Of a DNA stretch of 27,367 bases, positions 15,532-21,103 are shown piece by piece; position 1 is the first letter of the stretch, and every line of letters begins with the position of its first letter. Under the pieces are notes generated by a model. The model was not told the DNA's origin and did not search any database. It saw only the letters and a program-made list of their open reading frames with translations. The stretch comes from a virus, in the IMG/VR virus record IMGVR_UViG_3300049483_000150, positions 1 to 27,367 of that record. The stretch is one strand, 5' to 3'. Both the position numbers and the translations under genes were made by a program.

Positions 15532-16044
15532 TCAATCTCCAAACTCACGGTATGGAATTATATCCGGCCTGTTTTTTTTAGGGTTCAGCCTTATCCCAAT
15601 TTCCGGCATTTTAGGCTGTGTCTCATGGGCTTTGCAAACACGGTGCTTGTTTTCAACCCGGTCGCGGTCGGTCTTGGGCATACCAACCTGATCGCAAAAA
15701 TAGACGTAAGCGGGATAATCCTTGGTGCTTAGAATTACAAACGCCTGCTGCATTAGACTTACCGGGAAACGCGGATCATCGTCTTTATTGTACTTGATGC
15801 CTACCCCTGCATGGCCGGCGTCGCGCCTCCATAGCTCGTAGATCTCCTTTACGGCCTTGGTCCAGTTACGGGGCCAGCCCTCCCACTGGTCAACGGCCAG
15901 CTTCACCATAGGCTTCCAGGCGTGCAATGGAACGTGTCCAAGGTATTGATATCCAAAGTCAACTTTGAGTTGTACCTTGGCCCATTCCTTATCGAAATTG
16001 CGAGCCATATCTGCACAGAAGTCTTTATATTCCTTTGCAATCAT
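15532..16044 (-). CDS. Unknown protein next to the replication initiator
   Basis: This encodes 170 residues. The start is ATG 16044 with AGGGAG upstream and a 4-base overlap with the O-like gene. The protein is mixed helical with aromatic motifs (VDFGYQYLGHVPLHAWKPMVKLAVDQWEGWPRNWTKAVKEIYELW). I know of no named family, although similar small proteins occur downstream of phage replication initiators. The O-then-P arrangement of lambdoid phages suggests it could recruit the host helicase, but no helicase-loader motif or ATPase is visible, so this is only a hypothesis. It has two cysteines and no zinc pattern. Confidence 0.7.
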   Translation of the reverse strand: MIAKEYKDFCADMARNFDKEWAKVQLKVDFGYQYLGHVPLHAWKPMVKLAVDQWEGWPRNWTKAVKEIYELWRRDAGHAGVGIKYNKDDDPRFPVSLMQQAFVILSTKDYPAYVYFCDQVGMPKTDRDRVENKHRVCKAHETQPKMPEIGIRLNPKKNRPDIIPYREFGD

Positions 16045-16742
16045 TGATATTTCTCCCTATCAAATCCGTATTGGCAATCGTCGCGGTTGCCTTTGACATG
16101 AAAAACACCCCTCCATCCCCGAGTGATACTCTGGTTAATGACCGCAACAGGGTCGCTGCCTTCCTCCCGCAGTTTTTCAAGTTCTGTGATTATGTTCTTG
16201 GTTGCCCGATCGGTGAGTGGTGCCTTGATGCGGATTCTAAATTCTTTGAAGTCTGCCCACAGGTCTTTTGGTATCCATTCTGGAATTCCATTCGACCCCG
16301 AAACACCTCTCTCTTCTTTTTTCTTTATATTCTTATATTCTTTATATTCTTGTTTGTTGTTAGTTGCTTGTTGGTTGCTTGTTAGTCGATTGTTAAGTTG
16401 CTTGTTGTCTATTTTTTCTGTTTGTTGGTATATATCCCAATTTATTATTGATATTATACTGAATTTGTTTGTTGATTTCTTTGTTAGATTTCCGAGTTTT
16501 TCGAGTGACGAAACGCAAGTCCTTATCTGCTGCGGGCTGGCGGAGATTGCGCGCGCCGCTTTGTGTATGCCAAATACGAATTGGCCAGGTTCGAGTTGAA
16601 CCTTTTGAAAACCGACCATCTGCTCTTTTGGTTTATGGGTAGCCTTCAAAAGACACCAGCACCAAAAACACCAAAGCACATGGTTTGATAGCCATTCGTT
16701 TTCGAGGCTCTTGCGCCAGAGTTTTACATATCCCCTATCCAT
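16041..16742 (-). CDS. O-like replication initiator
   Basis: This encodes 233 residues. The N-terminal part (residues 1-105: YVKLWRKSLENEWLSNHVLWCFWCWCLLKATHK...LEPGQFVFGIHKAARAISASPQQIRTCVSSLEKLGNLTKKSTNKFSIISIINWDIYQ) is the winged-helix DNA-binding domain of phage replisome organisers. Residues about 108-145 form an Asn/Gln/Lys-rich linker. The C-terminal domain (WADFKEFRIRIKAPLTDRATKNIITELEKLREEGSDPVAVINQSITRGWRGVF) is the common DnaD/DUF4373-type ending of such initiators. The linker DNA carries an iteron array and AT-rich repeats, as in the lambda O gene, suggesting the origin lies inside. The upstream gene's stop overlaps its start. Confidence 0.86.
   Translation of the reverse strand: MDRGYVKLWRKSLENEWLSNHVLWCFWCWCLLKATHKPKEQMVGFQKVQLEPGQFVFGIHKAARAISASPQQIRTCVSSLEKLGNLTKKSTNKFSIISIINWDIYQQTEKIDNKQLNNRLTSNQQATNNKQEYKEYKNIKKKEERGVSGSNGIPEWIPKDLWADFKEFRIRIKAPLTDRATKNIITELEKLREEGSDPVAVINQSITRGWRGVFHVKGNRDDCQYGFDREKYQ
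16315..16351. other. AT-rich repeat stretch, candidate DNA-unwinding element
   Basis: A pyrimidine-on-plus AT-rich tract contains three copies of TTATATTC at 16325-16332, 16333-16340 and 16342-16349. It lies inside the replication initiator gene directly next to the iteron-like array. The arrangement of initiator-binding repeats beside an easily melted AT-rich block is the classical layout of theta-type phage origins such as lambda. Its role is inferred from that layout. Confidence 0.55.
16352..16406. repeat. Iteron-like array, candidate replication origin
   Basis: The unit GTTGCTTGTT occurs exactly at 16363-16372, 16374-16383 and 16397-16406, with 8-of-10 matches at 16352-16361 and 16385-16394. 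Starts are spaced 11, 11, 11 and 12 bases, about one helical turn. Because 11 is not a multiple of 3, the DNA repeat is not explained by a repeated peptide: the encoded linker is irregular. This points to selection at the DNA level for binding by the protein encoded around it. Confidence 0.65.
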
Positions 16743-16899
16743 TTTCAGGTTTTACCCTGTCCGCCTCCCGGCGTTTCTTGAGTTCGAGAAGTGCCGGCAA
16801 GATTAGGTGATCTGTGTGTGCATCACCAACATCATGCCGCCAATCATTTATCAGGTGGTTAAGATCATCATCGCTGACGTGCTGCTCGTTCGTTTTCAT
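16735..16899 (-). CDS. Small protein upstream of the replication initiator
   Basis: This encodes 54 residues (begins MKTNEQHVSDDDLNHLIND). The ATG at 16899 has AGGGGTG upstream, and its TAG overlaps the ATG of the O-like gene by 3 bases, so the two are translationally coupled. The sequence is acidic/His-rich at the start and helical and basic at the end (LPALLELKKRREADRVK), with no recognised family. It is the first full gene after the terminator-like structure at 16911-16990, which ends only 11 bases before its ATG, so its expression should depend on read-through of that structure. Confidence 0.65.
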   Translation of the reverse strand: MKTNEQHVSDDDLNHLINDWRHDVGDAHTDHLILPALLELKKRREADRVKPENG

Positions 16900-17017
16900 G
16901 CGCCACCCCTAAAATTAAAAAGCCCGACACAACCGCTGTCTGATGAGGAAAAGGGCCTATGGCGCTTTGCTCAAACGGCTGTGCCGGGCTAATCGGATTG
17001 TCATTGGTTGATGCCAT
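16868..17017 (-). CDS. Possible leader ORF crossing the terminator
   Basis: This 49-codon frame starts at ATG 17017, about 27 bases downstream of the predicted transcription start, with AGGG 8 bases before it. It reads MASTNDNPISPAQPFEQSA, crosses the whole terminator stem, and ends inside the following gene in another frame. Ribosomes on it would open the terminator stem, a plausible coupling of translation to read-through. No family is recognised and it may be chance, as the codons inside the stem are constrained by the hairpin. Confidence 0.3.
   Translation of the reverse strand: MASTNDNPISPAQPFEQSAIGPFPHQTAVVSGFLILGVAHENERAARQR
16911..16990 (-). terminator. Long-stem intrinsic terminator or attenuator
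   Basis: On the minus strand the arms AGCCCGGCACAGCCG and CGGTTGTGTCGGGCT form a 15-bp stem with two G-U pairs, followed at once by TTTTAATTTT. The 40-base loop can itself fold into an imperfect hairpin (GAG...AAA...GGC side). The G-U pairs would be A-C mismatches on the other strand, so the structure belongs to minus-strand RNA. It lies about 55 bases downstream of the predicted start of transcription and 11 bases before the next ATG, a position typical of attenuation rather than the end of an operon. Confidence 0.72.
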
Positions 17018-17050
17018 AAAAAAGACCCTGCTCCACCATCAGACACCGAC

Positions 17051-17079
17051 ATCTTACCACCACTCCCCCGCCATGTCAA
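17051..17079 (-). promoter_or_regulatory. Sigma70-type promoter ahead of the replication genes
   Basis: TTGACA (17074-17079) and TAAGAT (17051-17056) are separated by exactly 17 bases on the minus strand. The -35 is perfect and the -10 matches 4 of 6. Transcription would start near 17044, run through the leader ORF and terminator-like structure, then reach the replication operon. The 17000-17104 stretch holds no other gene. Confidence 0.6.
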
Positions 17080-17104
17080 TCACGTTTTAGGCCCATGTAG
17101 GCTT

Positions 17105-17563
17105 TTATGAATTCCGTTGCTTGCGGCGCGACGATAAATATTTTAATGCTGATTCAAGAATTACTGTTGAATCTTTTGCATAGCCAAGCATCTGATTACA
17201 CGGTGAACACAATAATCCTCTGATCACTCCAGTTTTATGACAGTGATCAACATGAAAACGCTTTGAATTTCCAACTGGCACTTCAGAGCTACAAATTGCA
17301 CATTTTCCATTTTGATCCGAAAGAAGATTTTTATATTCTTCTGGAGACATCCCGTATTTTCTCGCAATATGATTATGCCACCTATCAGTTTTAAACCATC
17401 TATCTCGATCATATTCTCTTAAATGCTCACGATTTTTTGACCTCCATACTTTATGACGCTCAGTATCGCATTTTTTGCAATTAGCCCTTTTAGAAACCCT
17501 ACCTGTTTCATTTCTAAACTCAGATTCATTCTTTTCGGCTTTGCAAAAGCTACAGACTTTCAT
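17105..17563 (-). CDS. Endonuclease VII-type HNH nuclease
   Basis: This encodes 152 residues. The N-terminus has a zinc knuckle pair (C4-x2-C7 and C29-x2-C32). The C-terminal domain carries CAIC (88-91), the HVDHCHKTG active-site motif (about 104-112), and GLLCSPCNQMLGYAKDS (CxxC at 119-122 plus the Asn), which together define the recombination endonuclease VII/HNH family. In phages such genes either resolve DNA junctions or are free-standing homing endonucleases. The gene is clearly more AT-rich than the GC-rich methyltransferase it follows and overlaps by 14 bases, with a GGAG ribosome site inside it, consistent with a mobile gene. The promoter for the replication genes starts 26 bases downstream. 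Confidence 0.88.
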   Translation of the reverse strand: MKVCSFCKAEKNESEFRNETGRVSKRANCKKCDTERHKVWRSKNREHLREYDRDRWFKTDRWHNHIARKYGMSPEEYKNLLSDQNGKCAICSSEVPVGNSKRFHVDHCHKTGVIRGLLCSPCNQMLGYAKDSTVILESALKYLSSRRKQRNS

Positions 17564-18632
17564 CTTTGATCTCCATAAATGCTTTAATAAATGCAGTCGC
17601 AGCAGGAGCCACTATCGCATTTCCGTAGCCCCTGAGCCTGCCTACCCTTGCTTCCGCCGTGTTTTGCGGGTCGATTTCATCAGCCTGTGCGCCTTGATCG
17701 CCGCTATGCACCACTCTGGCGGGAGCCCCATCAACCAACGGGAAAGTGCCGGGTTCAAATGGCCGCGCTTTGCCGTCCCGGCAGGGGAGCCACTCGGCGT
17801 TGTGCCAGAATCCGTTAGTTGGGCCTGGTTGGGGAGTTCGTCCTTGCCCACGCCCGCACTTCCCCTGCCGTCTGCCTTCATCGGAGTCGCCCAGGACGCC
17901 AGCGTTGCCACCGCTTGTAGATCCCCGCCGCCGCTCTCCGTTCTCCCCAATTCCTGTTTCCGTTCCGCGCTCTCCGGCCCACCTGTGGGCGTCTTCGGCG
18001 TCGGCCACGCGGCGAGTTGGGCAACCATCTGGATGTCCGATAGGCAAATTCCCATCGTGCTGCCCTTCGCCACCGCGTTGCGCTTCCGTTGCAGGAACGC
18101 CTCCGGTGTCCCGTTGGCGGGTTCCGAAACAGGAGTGGGCCACCCAGTACAACCTTTGTCTGATGTGCGGAGCCCCAACGCTACAAGCCGGAAAACCAAC
18201 CGACCCCACGGCGTAGCCGATTCCTTCCAGCGATAGCGCCACATGGTCGAGCCAGTCATGCTTAATTGCTGCCTCAACTTGTTCCCCAAAGATGACGTTA
18301 GGGCGGCACTCTCTGATAAGCCACTCGAACGCAGGCCACAAATGTCTCTCGTCAGTAGTCCCGCCTCCCTTGCCTGCCGCGCTGAAAGGCTGGCACGGAC
18401 AGCTTCCGGTCCAGACTCGCCTATCGTCTTGCCATCCTGCTTGTCTGAATGCGTGGGACCAGACTCCGATTCCGGCGAAGAAATGGCATTGGGTGTATTC
18501 CATAAGGTCGCTTGGTATGACATCCTCGATCGATCTTTCATCGACTTCACCATCGGCGATCATGCCGGCCTTGATAAGTTCCCGCAGCCATGCGGCGGCA
18601 AACGGGTCTATTTCGTTGTAGTACACGGCCAT
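17550..18632 (-). CDS. DNA (cytosine-5) methyltransferase
   Basis: This encodes 360 residues from ATG 18632, 8 bases after AGGGCG; a GTG at 18641 is too close to that site. Conserved motifs: I, FFAGIG (51-56, SAM binding); IV, SCPCQPFS with catalytic Cys80; VI, GEQV (116-119) where most enzymes have ENV; VIII, HIRQRLYW (about 156-162); X, GRLRGYGNAIVAPAATAFI near the C-terminus. The region between VIII and X (about 165-300) is Gly/Arg-rich and variable, as expected for the target-recognition part. It probably protects phage DNA from restriction. No partner endonuclease is seen. The gene is distinctly GC-rich, and a second long frame is open inside it (see findings). Confidence 0.9.
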   Translation of the reverse strand: MAVYYNEIDPFAAAWLRELIKAGMIADGEVDERSIEDVIPSDLMEYTQCHFFAGIGVWSHAFRQAGWQDDRRVWTGSCPCQPFSAAGKGGGTTDERHLWPAFEWLIRECRPNVIFGEQVEAAIKHDWLDHVALSLEGIGYAVGSVGFPACSVGAPHIRQRLYWVAHSCFGTRQRDTGGVPATEAQRGGEGQHDGNLPIGHPDGCPTRRVADAEDAHRWAGERGTETGIGENGERRRGSTSGGNAGVLGDSDEGRRQGKCGRGQGRTPQPGPTNGFWHNAEWLPCRDGKARPFEPGTFPLVDGAPARVVHSGDQGAQADEIDPQNTAEARVGRLRGYGNAIVAPAATAFIKAFMEIKDESL

Positions 18633-18644
18633 GTCAAGCACGCC

Positions 18645-18881
18645 CTATTCCGCGTTAAATGCGTCCATGAATTTTTTAGTGCGCTCGTCCTGCTCCCGGA
18701 GCTCGCGCAGCTCTTTGCGTAGCGTCTCGACGTGGTTGGTAAGCACCTCAACGCAGACTGATGATCTCAATGACGGGTCGGTGCCTATGGCCTCTCCTGC
18801 CAAGTCTATCATGGCCTTGTTTTCGGAGCGGAGTTCGCGCAGCTCGACGAGGGCGGTGCGGAGTTTTTCGTTATCATCCAT
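18645..18881 (-). CDS. Small coiled-coil protein
   Basis: This encodes 78 residues starting at ATG 18881 with GGGGGAG upstream; the longer frame to 18950 overlaps the neighbour. It is nearly all charged helix (LRTALVELRELRSENKAMIDLAGE, then LTNHVETLRKELRELREQDERTKKFMDAF), so a coiled-coil dimer or trimer is likely. It is one of three adjacent small helical proteins here. Function unknown. Confidence 0.65.
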   Translation of the reverse strand: MDDNEKLRTALVELRELRSENKAMIDLAGEAIGTDPSLRSSVCVEVLTNHVETLRKELRELREQDERTKKFMDAFNAE

Positions 18882-18882
18882 T

Positions 18883-19077
18883 TCACTCCCCCTTCGCGTT
18901 GCGCGCCATGACATAGGCCGAAAATTTAGCGTAAAGTTTGCCCAGTTCAAGGTGCAGCGTATTCAGGTTGTCGAGTCGTTTCATGTCTTCCTCAAACAAC
19001 CACTTCAGGTATCCCACGCTTGACCACGTTTGATATGGGTATTTCGGTTCACCGTACTCGGTTTGGGTTTCGCTCAT
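18883..19077 (-). CDS. Small hypothetical protein
   Basis: This encodes 64 residues. The ATG at 19077 overlaps the stop of the gene upstream (ATGA), and GGGGGAG lies about 10 bases before it, inside that gene. It begins with an aromatic patch (YGEPKYPYQTWSSVGYLKWLFEE) followed by a helical part. No known family. A longer frame to 19113 lacks a ribosome site. Confidence 0.62.
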   Translation of the reverse strand: MSETQTEYGEPKYPYQTWSSVGYLKWLFEEDMKRLDNLNTLHLELGKLYAKFSAYVMARNAKGE

Positions 19078-19400
19078 CGCACTTTTTCTCCCCCGATTGG
19101 ATAGGTTTGACACGTATGCAAGTTTTTCTCCAGATCCTTTATTTGCTCCTTTAGACCCTCCACGTAACTTTCGGTTGCCGACGAAAATGGCGATAGTTTT
19201 TCTTTTAGATTTACATTTTCTTCCTTCATAATTTCTAACGCAGATTCAAATCCAGCGATTGTTTCCTCGTGCCGGTCGCACTTGTCTTGTAATTTGGAGA
19301 GGGTATCCACCATCTCCGAGATACGCTCTACTAATGCTTGTAATTCATATTCAGTTATCCATGCTGCTCCTGTCGCGGAAATTTCTGCTATCGTTCTCAT
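19074..19400 (-). CDS. Coiled-coil protein, unknown
   Basis: This encodes 108 residues starting at ATG 19400, with GGAGGTGA 6 bases upstream inside the preceding gene; a GTG just before is too near to the ribosome site. The sequence is mainly heptad-patterned helix (about residues 22-95: LQALVERISEMVDTLSKLQDKCDRHEETIAGFESALEIMKEENVNLKEKL, then VEGLKEQIKDLEKNL). No family is recognised. It shares coil style with the gene at 18645-18881, but they do not look like duplicates. It may be a scaffold for host-directed or replication proteins, without evidence. Confidence 0.65.
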   Translation of the reverse strand: MRTIAEISATGAAWITEYELQALVERISEMVDTLSKLQDKCDRHEETIAGFESALEIMKEENVNLKEKLSPFSSATESYVEGLKEQIKDLEKNLHTCQTYPIGGEKVR

Positions 19401-19579
19401 CACTTCACCTCCACGAACGGCGCGAGGGCCGCTTTAAGTTCATCCCAAGCACTTGGGCCACTAAAACATGGGTCATAGTGTTTTATTACAAAACGTGCCG
19501 CCTTTACCAGCCGCTTGACATCTTCATCGTCCGTCAGCCTTGAGTCCATCCCGACGTGCTCGGAATATTTCTTTATCAT
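19400..19579 (-). CDS. Small hypothetical protein with SD-coding tail
   Basis: This encodes 59 residues (begins MIKKYSEHVGMDSRLTDDED). The start is ATG 19579 with GGGAGGTGAA in front. Its stop overlaps the next start (TGATG). The C-terminus ends in PFVEVK, whose codons are the ribosome site of the downstream coiled-coil gene. The body is helical with one Cys (HYDPCFSGPSAWDELKAAL). No family is recognised; the clean signals on both ends make it a credible gene despite its size. Confidence 0.62.
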   Translation of the reverse strand: MIKKYSEHVGMDSRLTDDEDVKRLVKAARFVIKHYDPCFSGPSAWDELKAALAPFVEVK

Positions 19580-19908
19580 TTCACCTCCCCATCCCTTATC
19601 AACATTAATTTTGGCTTTTTATTTTCCTCGACACCTAATGCTTCTGAAACTATCTTATCAAAGTCCACAGCAAACCAGGTAATTCGATGGATAATTTTTT
19701 CTTTACTCTTAGCATATTCAATCTCAGCAACGAACGGAAACCTTGGAACACCCTCGCCTCTATTTGCTTGGCTACGCCAGTTTTCAACCCTGATTATCAT
19801 ATCACATATCGGACAGTACCAAGCGACATGGCTTTTTCCGGCCTTTATCCCTTCACAGTCATGATACTTTAGTTTTTTAGGTTTCTTTTTAAACCTTGAG
19901 AGGTTCAT
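19576..19908 (-). CDS. Hypothetical protein with a CxxC knuckle
   Basis: This encodes 110 residues. It starts with a basic segment (MNLSRFKKKPKKLKYHDCEGI), then HVAWYCPICDMIIRVENWRSQ, a CxxC that with Cys18 and a His could form a zinc site, then a helical acidic part. The end is GEVK. The ATG at 19908 lies inside the end of the upstream gene, whose EVNHEP codons provide GAGGTGAACC as its ribosome site, a 20-base overlap. A nucleic-acid-binding role is plausible from the basic and zinc-like content but not shown. Confidence 0.65.
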   Translation of the reverse strand: MNLSRFKKKPKKLKYHDCEGIKAGKSHVAWYCPICDMIIRVENWRSQANRGEGVPRFPFVAEIEYAKSKEKIIHRITWFAVDFDKIVSEALGVEENKKPKLMLIRDGEVK

Positions 19909-20347
19909 GGTTCACCTCCGCGAGTGCGGCCTTTAGTCCTCGTTCAATGTCTTGTATTGTGCTCATGTCTGCCCTGCCTTGCAGGATAGCAAGCGCAATG
20001 CCATAGGCTACCTGCACCTTGAACACCATCGCCGTGTGGCGGGCGCGGAGTTGTTCAACCAATTCAGGAACTTTAGCGCATAGAATGTCTTGTTGAATAC
20101 TGCCATCATCCGATATGTAGGCATCTGCCCCGAAATGCTTACCGATTTCCTGAACAAGCCCACGATAATAGTCTTCATTGCGTAGGTGTTGTGCTGCTGT
20201 TTCATTCCAGCCTTCTTTCTCGGCCTCAAGCTCATGGACGCGGGATTCAAGAAGCTGGTAATCATCGTACAAAACATAGTCACCTTCAGTTTGTTTACCA
20301 ACGCTAATATCATATTCTCCAACAAGATCGTATCTGTCAACACTCAC
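19889..20347 (-). CDS. Hypothetical protein, helical N-terminal half
   Basis: This encodes 152 residues. The start is a GTG at 20347 that overlaps the upstream stop (GTGA), with GGAGGTGA before it. Residues about 28-60 form a coiled coil (YDDYQLLESRVHELEAEKEGWNETAAQHLRNEDYY), followed by a middle region (GLVQEIGKHFGADAYISDDGS) and a C-terminal helical half with a small hydrophobic helix (HTAMVFKVQVAYGIALAILQG). This layout is common in small phage proteins annotated as hypothetical. No enzymatic motif is visible. Confidence 0.68.
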   Translation of the reverse strand: MSVDRYDLVGEYDISVGKQTEGDYVLYDDYQLLESRVHELEAEKEGWNETAAQHLRNEDYYRGLVQEIGKHFGADAYISDDGSIQQDILCAKVPELVEQLRARHTAMVFKVQVAYGIALAILQGRADMSTIQDIERGLKAALAEVNHEPLKV

Positions 20348-20547
20348 GGTTTCACCTCCATGGCCGCAATGGCAGCATTGCGATAAGCCTGCATTAGTCG
20401 CTTGTATGCAAACTCATCATATGCCACTTCTGCATGTGGCTCGTAGTCTCTAATGGCTTTCAGTGCATCCTCCATCACCGTTATGCGCTCTATATATTCA
20501 TCGCAAACGCCCTTAGTCACATTTTTAGGATACCATTCCTTGGTCAT
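20344..20547 (-). CDS. Small hypothetical protein
   Basis: This encodes 67 residues starting at ATG 20547 with AAGGAGGGCGA upstream, a ribosome-site module shared with the next gene upstream. The start (MTKEWYPKNVTKGVCDEYIERITVM) leads to a helical end, NAAIAAMEVKP, whose last codons form the GGAGGTGAA ribosome site of the downstream gene. No family is recognised. Confidence 0.65.
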   Translation of the reverse strand: MTKEWYPKNVTKGVCDEYIERITVMEDALKAIRDYEPHAEVAYDEFAYKRLMQAYRNAAIAAMEVKP

Positions 20548-20574
20548 TCGCCCTCCTTGATTACTAAATCAATT

Positions 20575-20754
20575 TTACCACCCTGTAAATTCGGGAAGTT
20601 TTTTATATTCTTCTTCGGACATTTCAATGGCCGAAACCGTGATTGCGTTGCCTTCTTCTCCTGGGTTCAGCTCGGCGTCCAGGGCAGATAGCAACTCGTC
20701 CGCCATTTGAATGTAACTGCCAATGTATGGTCTGGTTATTTTATAGTATTTCAT
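20575..20754 (-). CDS. Small acidic hypothetical protein
   Basis: This encodes 59 residues (begins MKYYKITRPYIGSYIQMADE), ending NAITVSAIEMSEEEYKKLPEFTGW. ATG 20754 has AAGGAGGGCGAA upstream, within a 12-base segment also found before the next gene. The pattern of a short YKITRP beta start followed by a SxxEMSEEEYKKLPEF end is common in small phage proteins of unknown function. It was below a 60-residue ORF cutoff. Confidence 0.65.
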   Translation of the reverse strand: MKYYKITRPYIGSYIQMADELLSALDAELNPGEEGNAITVSAIEMSEEEYKKLPEFTGW

Positions 20755-20759
20755 TTCGC

Positions 20760-20778
20760 CCTCCTTGATTGCGCCGGT
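20760..20778. repeat. 19-bp direct repeat, left copy
   Basis: CCTCCTTGATTGCGCCGGT (plus strand) is identical to 20983-21001. It covers the ribosome site before 20575-20754 and the last base of the gene at 20778-20978. A 12-base part (CCTCCTTGATTA) is also found at 20552-20563. The two copies flank one gene exactly, suggesting a cassette gained or lost by recombination between them. Confidence 0.7.
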
Positions 20779-20978
20779 TAATCGTTAAACATAAACAGAG
20801 AGCAATCGTCTTCATCTCGCGGGTCGTATTCTTCCCAATCAGTTGCCGTTTTATCTATATCTGGTATTCTATCTAAAAGTGGTACGGTATGGTTTTTGTA
20901 GTACCTGAGTCTTGGATTGCTCTTACGATATATTGCCGAGCGTACATGACACATATCAATAGCTTTATAAATATTCAC
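20778..20978 (-). CDS. Small hypothetical protein between direct repeats
   Basis: This encodes 66 residues starting at GTG 20978 with AAGGAGGAAAC upstream. It reads as a basic, Tyr/Arg-rich first half (MNIYKAIDMCHVRSAIYRKSNPRLRYY) followed by an acidic end (DWEEYDPRDEDDCSLFMFND). No family is recognised. The gene sits exactly between two identical 19-bp repeats and immediately downstream of the branched structure at 20992-21091, so it looks like an exchangeable accessory cassette. Confidence 0.62.
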   Translation of the reverse strand: MNIYKAIDMCHVRSAIYRKSNPRLRYYKNHTVPLLDRIPDIDKTATDWEEYDPRDEDDCSLFMFND

Positions 20979-20982
20979 GTTT

Positions 20983-21001
20983 CCTCCTTGATTGCGCCGG
21001 T
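20983..21001. repeat. 19-bp direct repeat, right copy
   Basis: This is identical to 20760-20778. It includes the AAGGAGG ribosome site of the gene at 20778-20978 and overlaps the first arm of the 12-bp inverted repeat at 20992-21003. Confidence 0.7.
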
Positions 21002-21091
21002 GGCCCCCTATCCTCTATTTAAGTCCCAACCCGCTTCATGCGAAGCACACCAGCCTGGATTGTCCAGACCCGCGGGACACCACCGGCGCAA
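20992..21091 (-). ncRNA. Candidate branched structured RNA in intergenic leader
   Basis: This 100-base element lies between the SSB-like gene and the small gene at 20778-20978. Perfect 12-bp closing arms (TTGCGCCGGTGG at 20992-21003 and CCACCGGCGCAA at 21080-21091) enclose a second stem GTCCC/GGGAC (21023-21027, 21074-21078) and two hairpins: GCTTC-ATGC-GAAGC (21033-21046) and CTGGA-TTG-TCCAG (21055-21067). Together they make a multi-branched fold. No U-run follows, and on the minus strand the closing stem ends about 3 bases before the AAGGAGG ribosome site, so a translation switch, processing site or small RNA is more likely than a terminator. It lacks tRNA arms. No known RNA family was matched by eye. 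Confidence 0.5.
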
Positions 21092-21103
21092 ACTGTTTAA
21101 GGT

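Noticed and set aside
16936-16980. CTGATGAG on the plus strand inside the 16921-16990 inverted repeat, resembling a hammerhead ribozyme core
   Set aside because: The required CGAAA element after stem II is absent (the sequence is CTCAAAC) and no third stem is available; the outer stem also pairs better as minus-strand RNA with a U-run.
20992-21091. tRNA or tRNA-like gene
   Set aside because: Although the element is branched, there is no T-loop GGTTCGA-type motif, no anticodon-arm spacing and no 7-bp acceptor, so it is reported only as a structured element.
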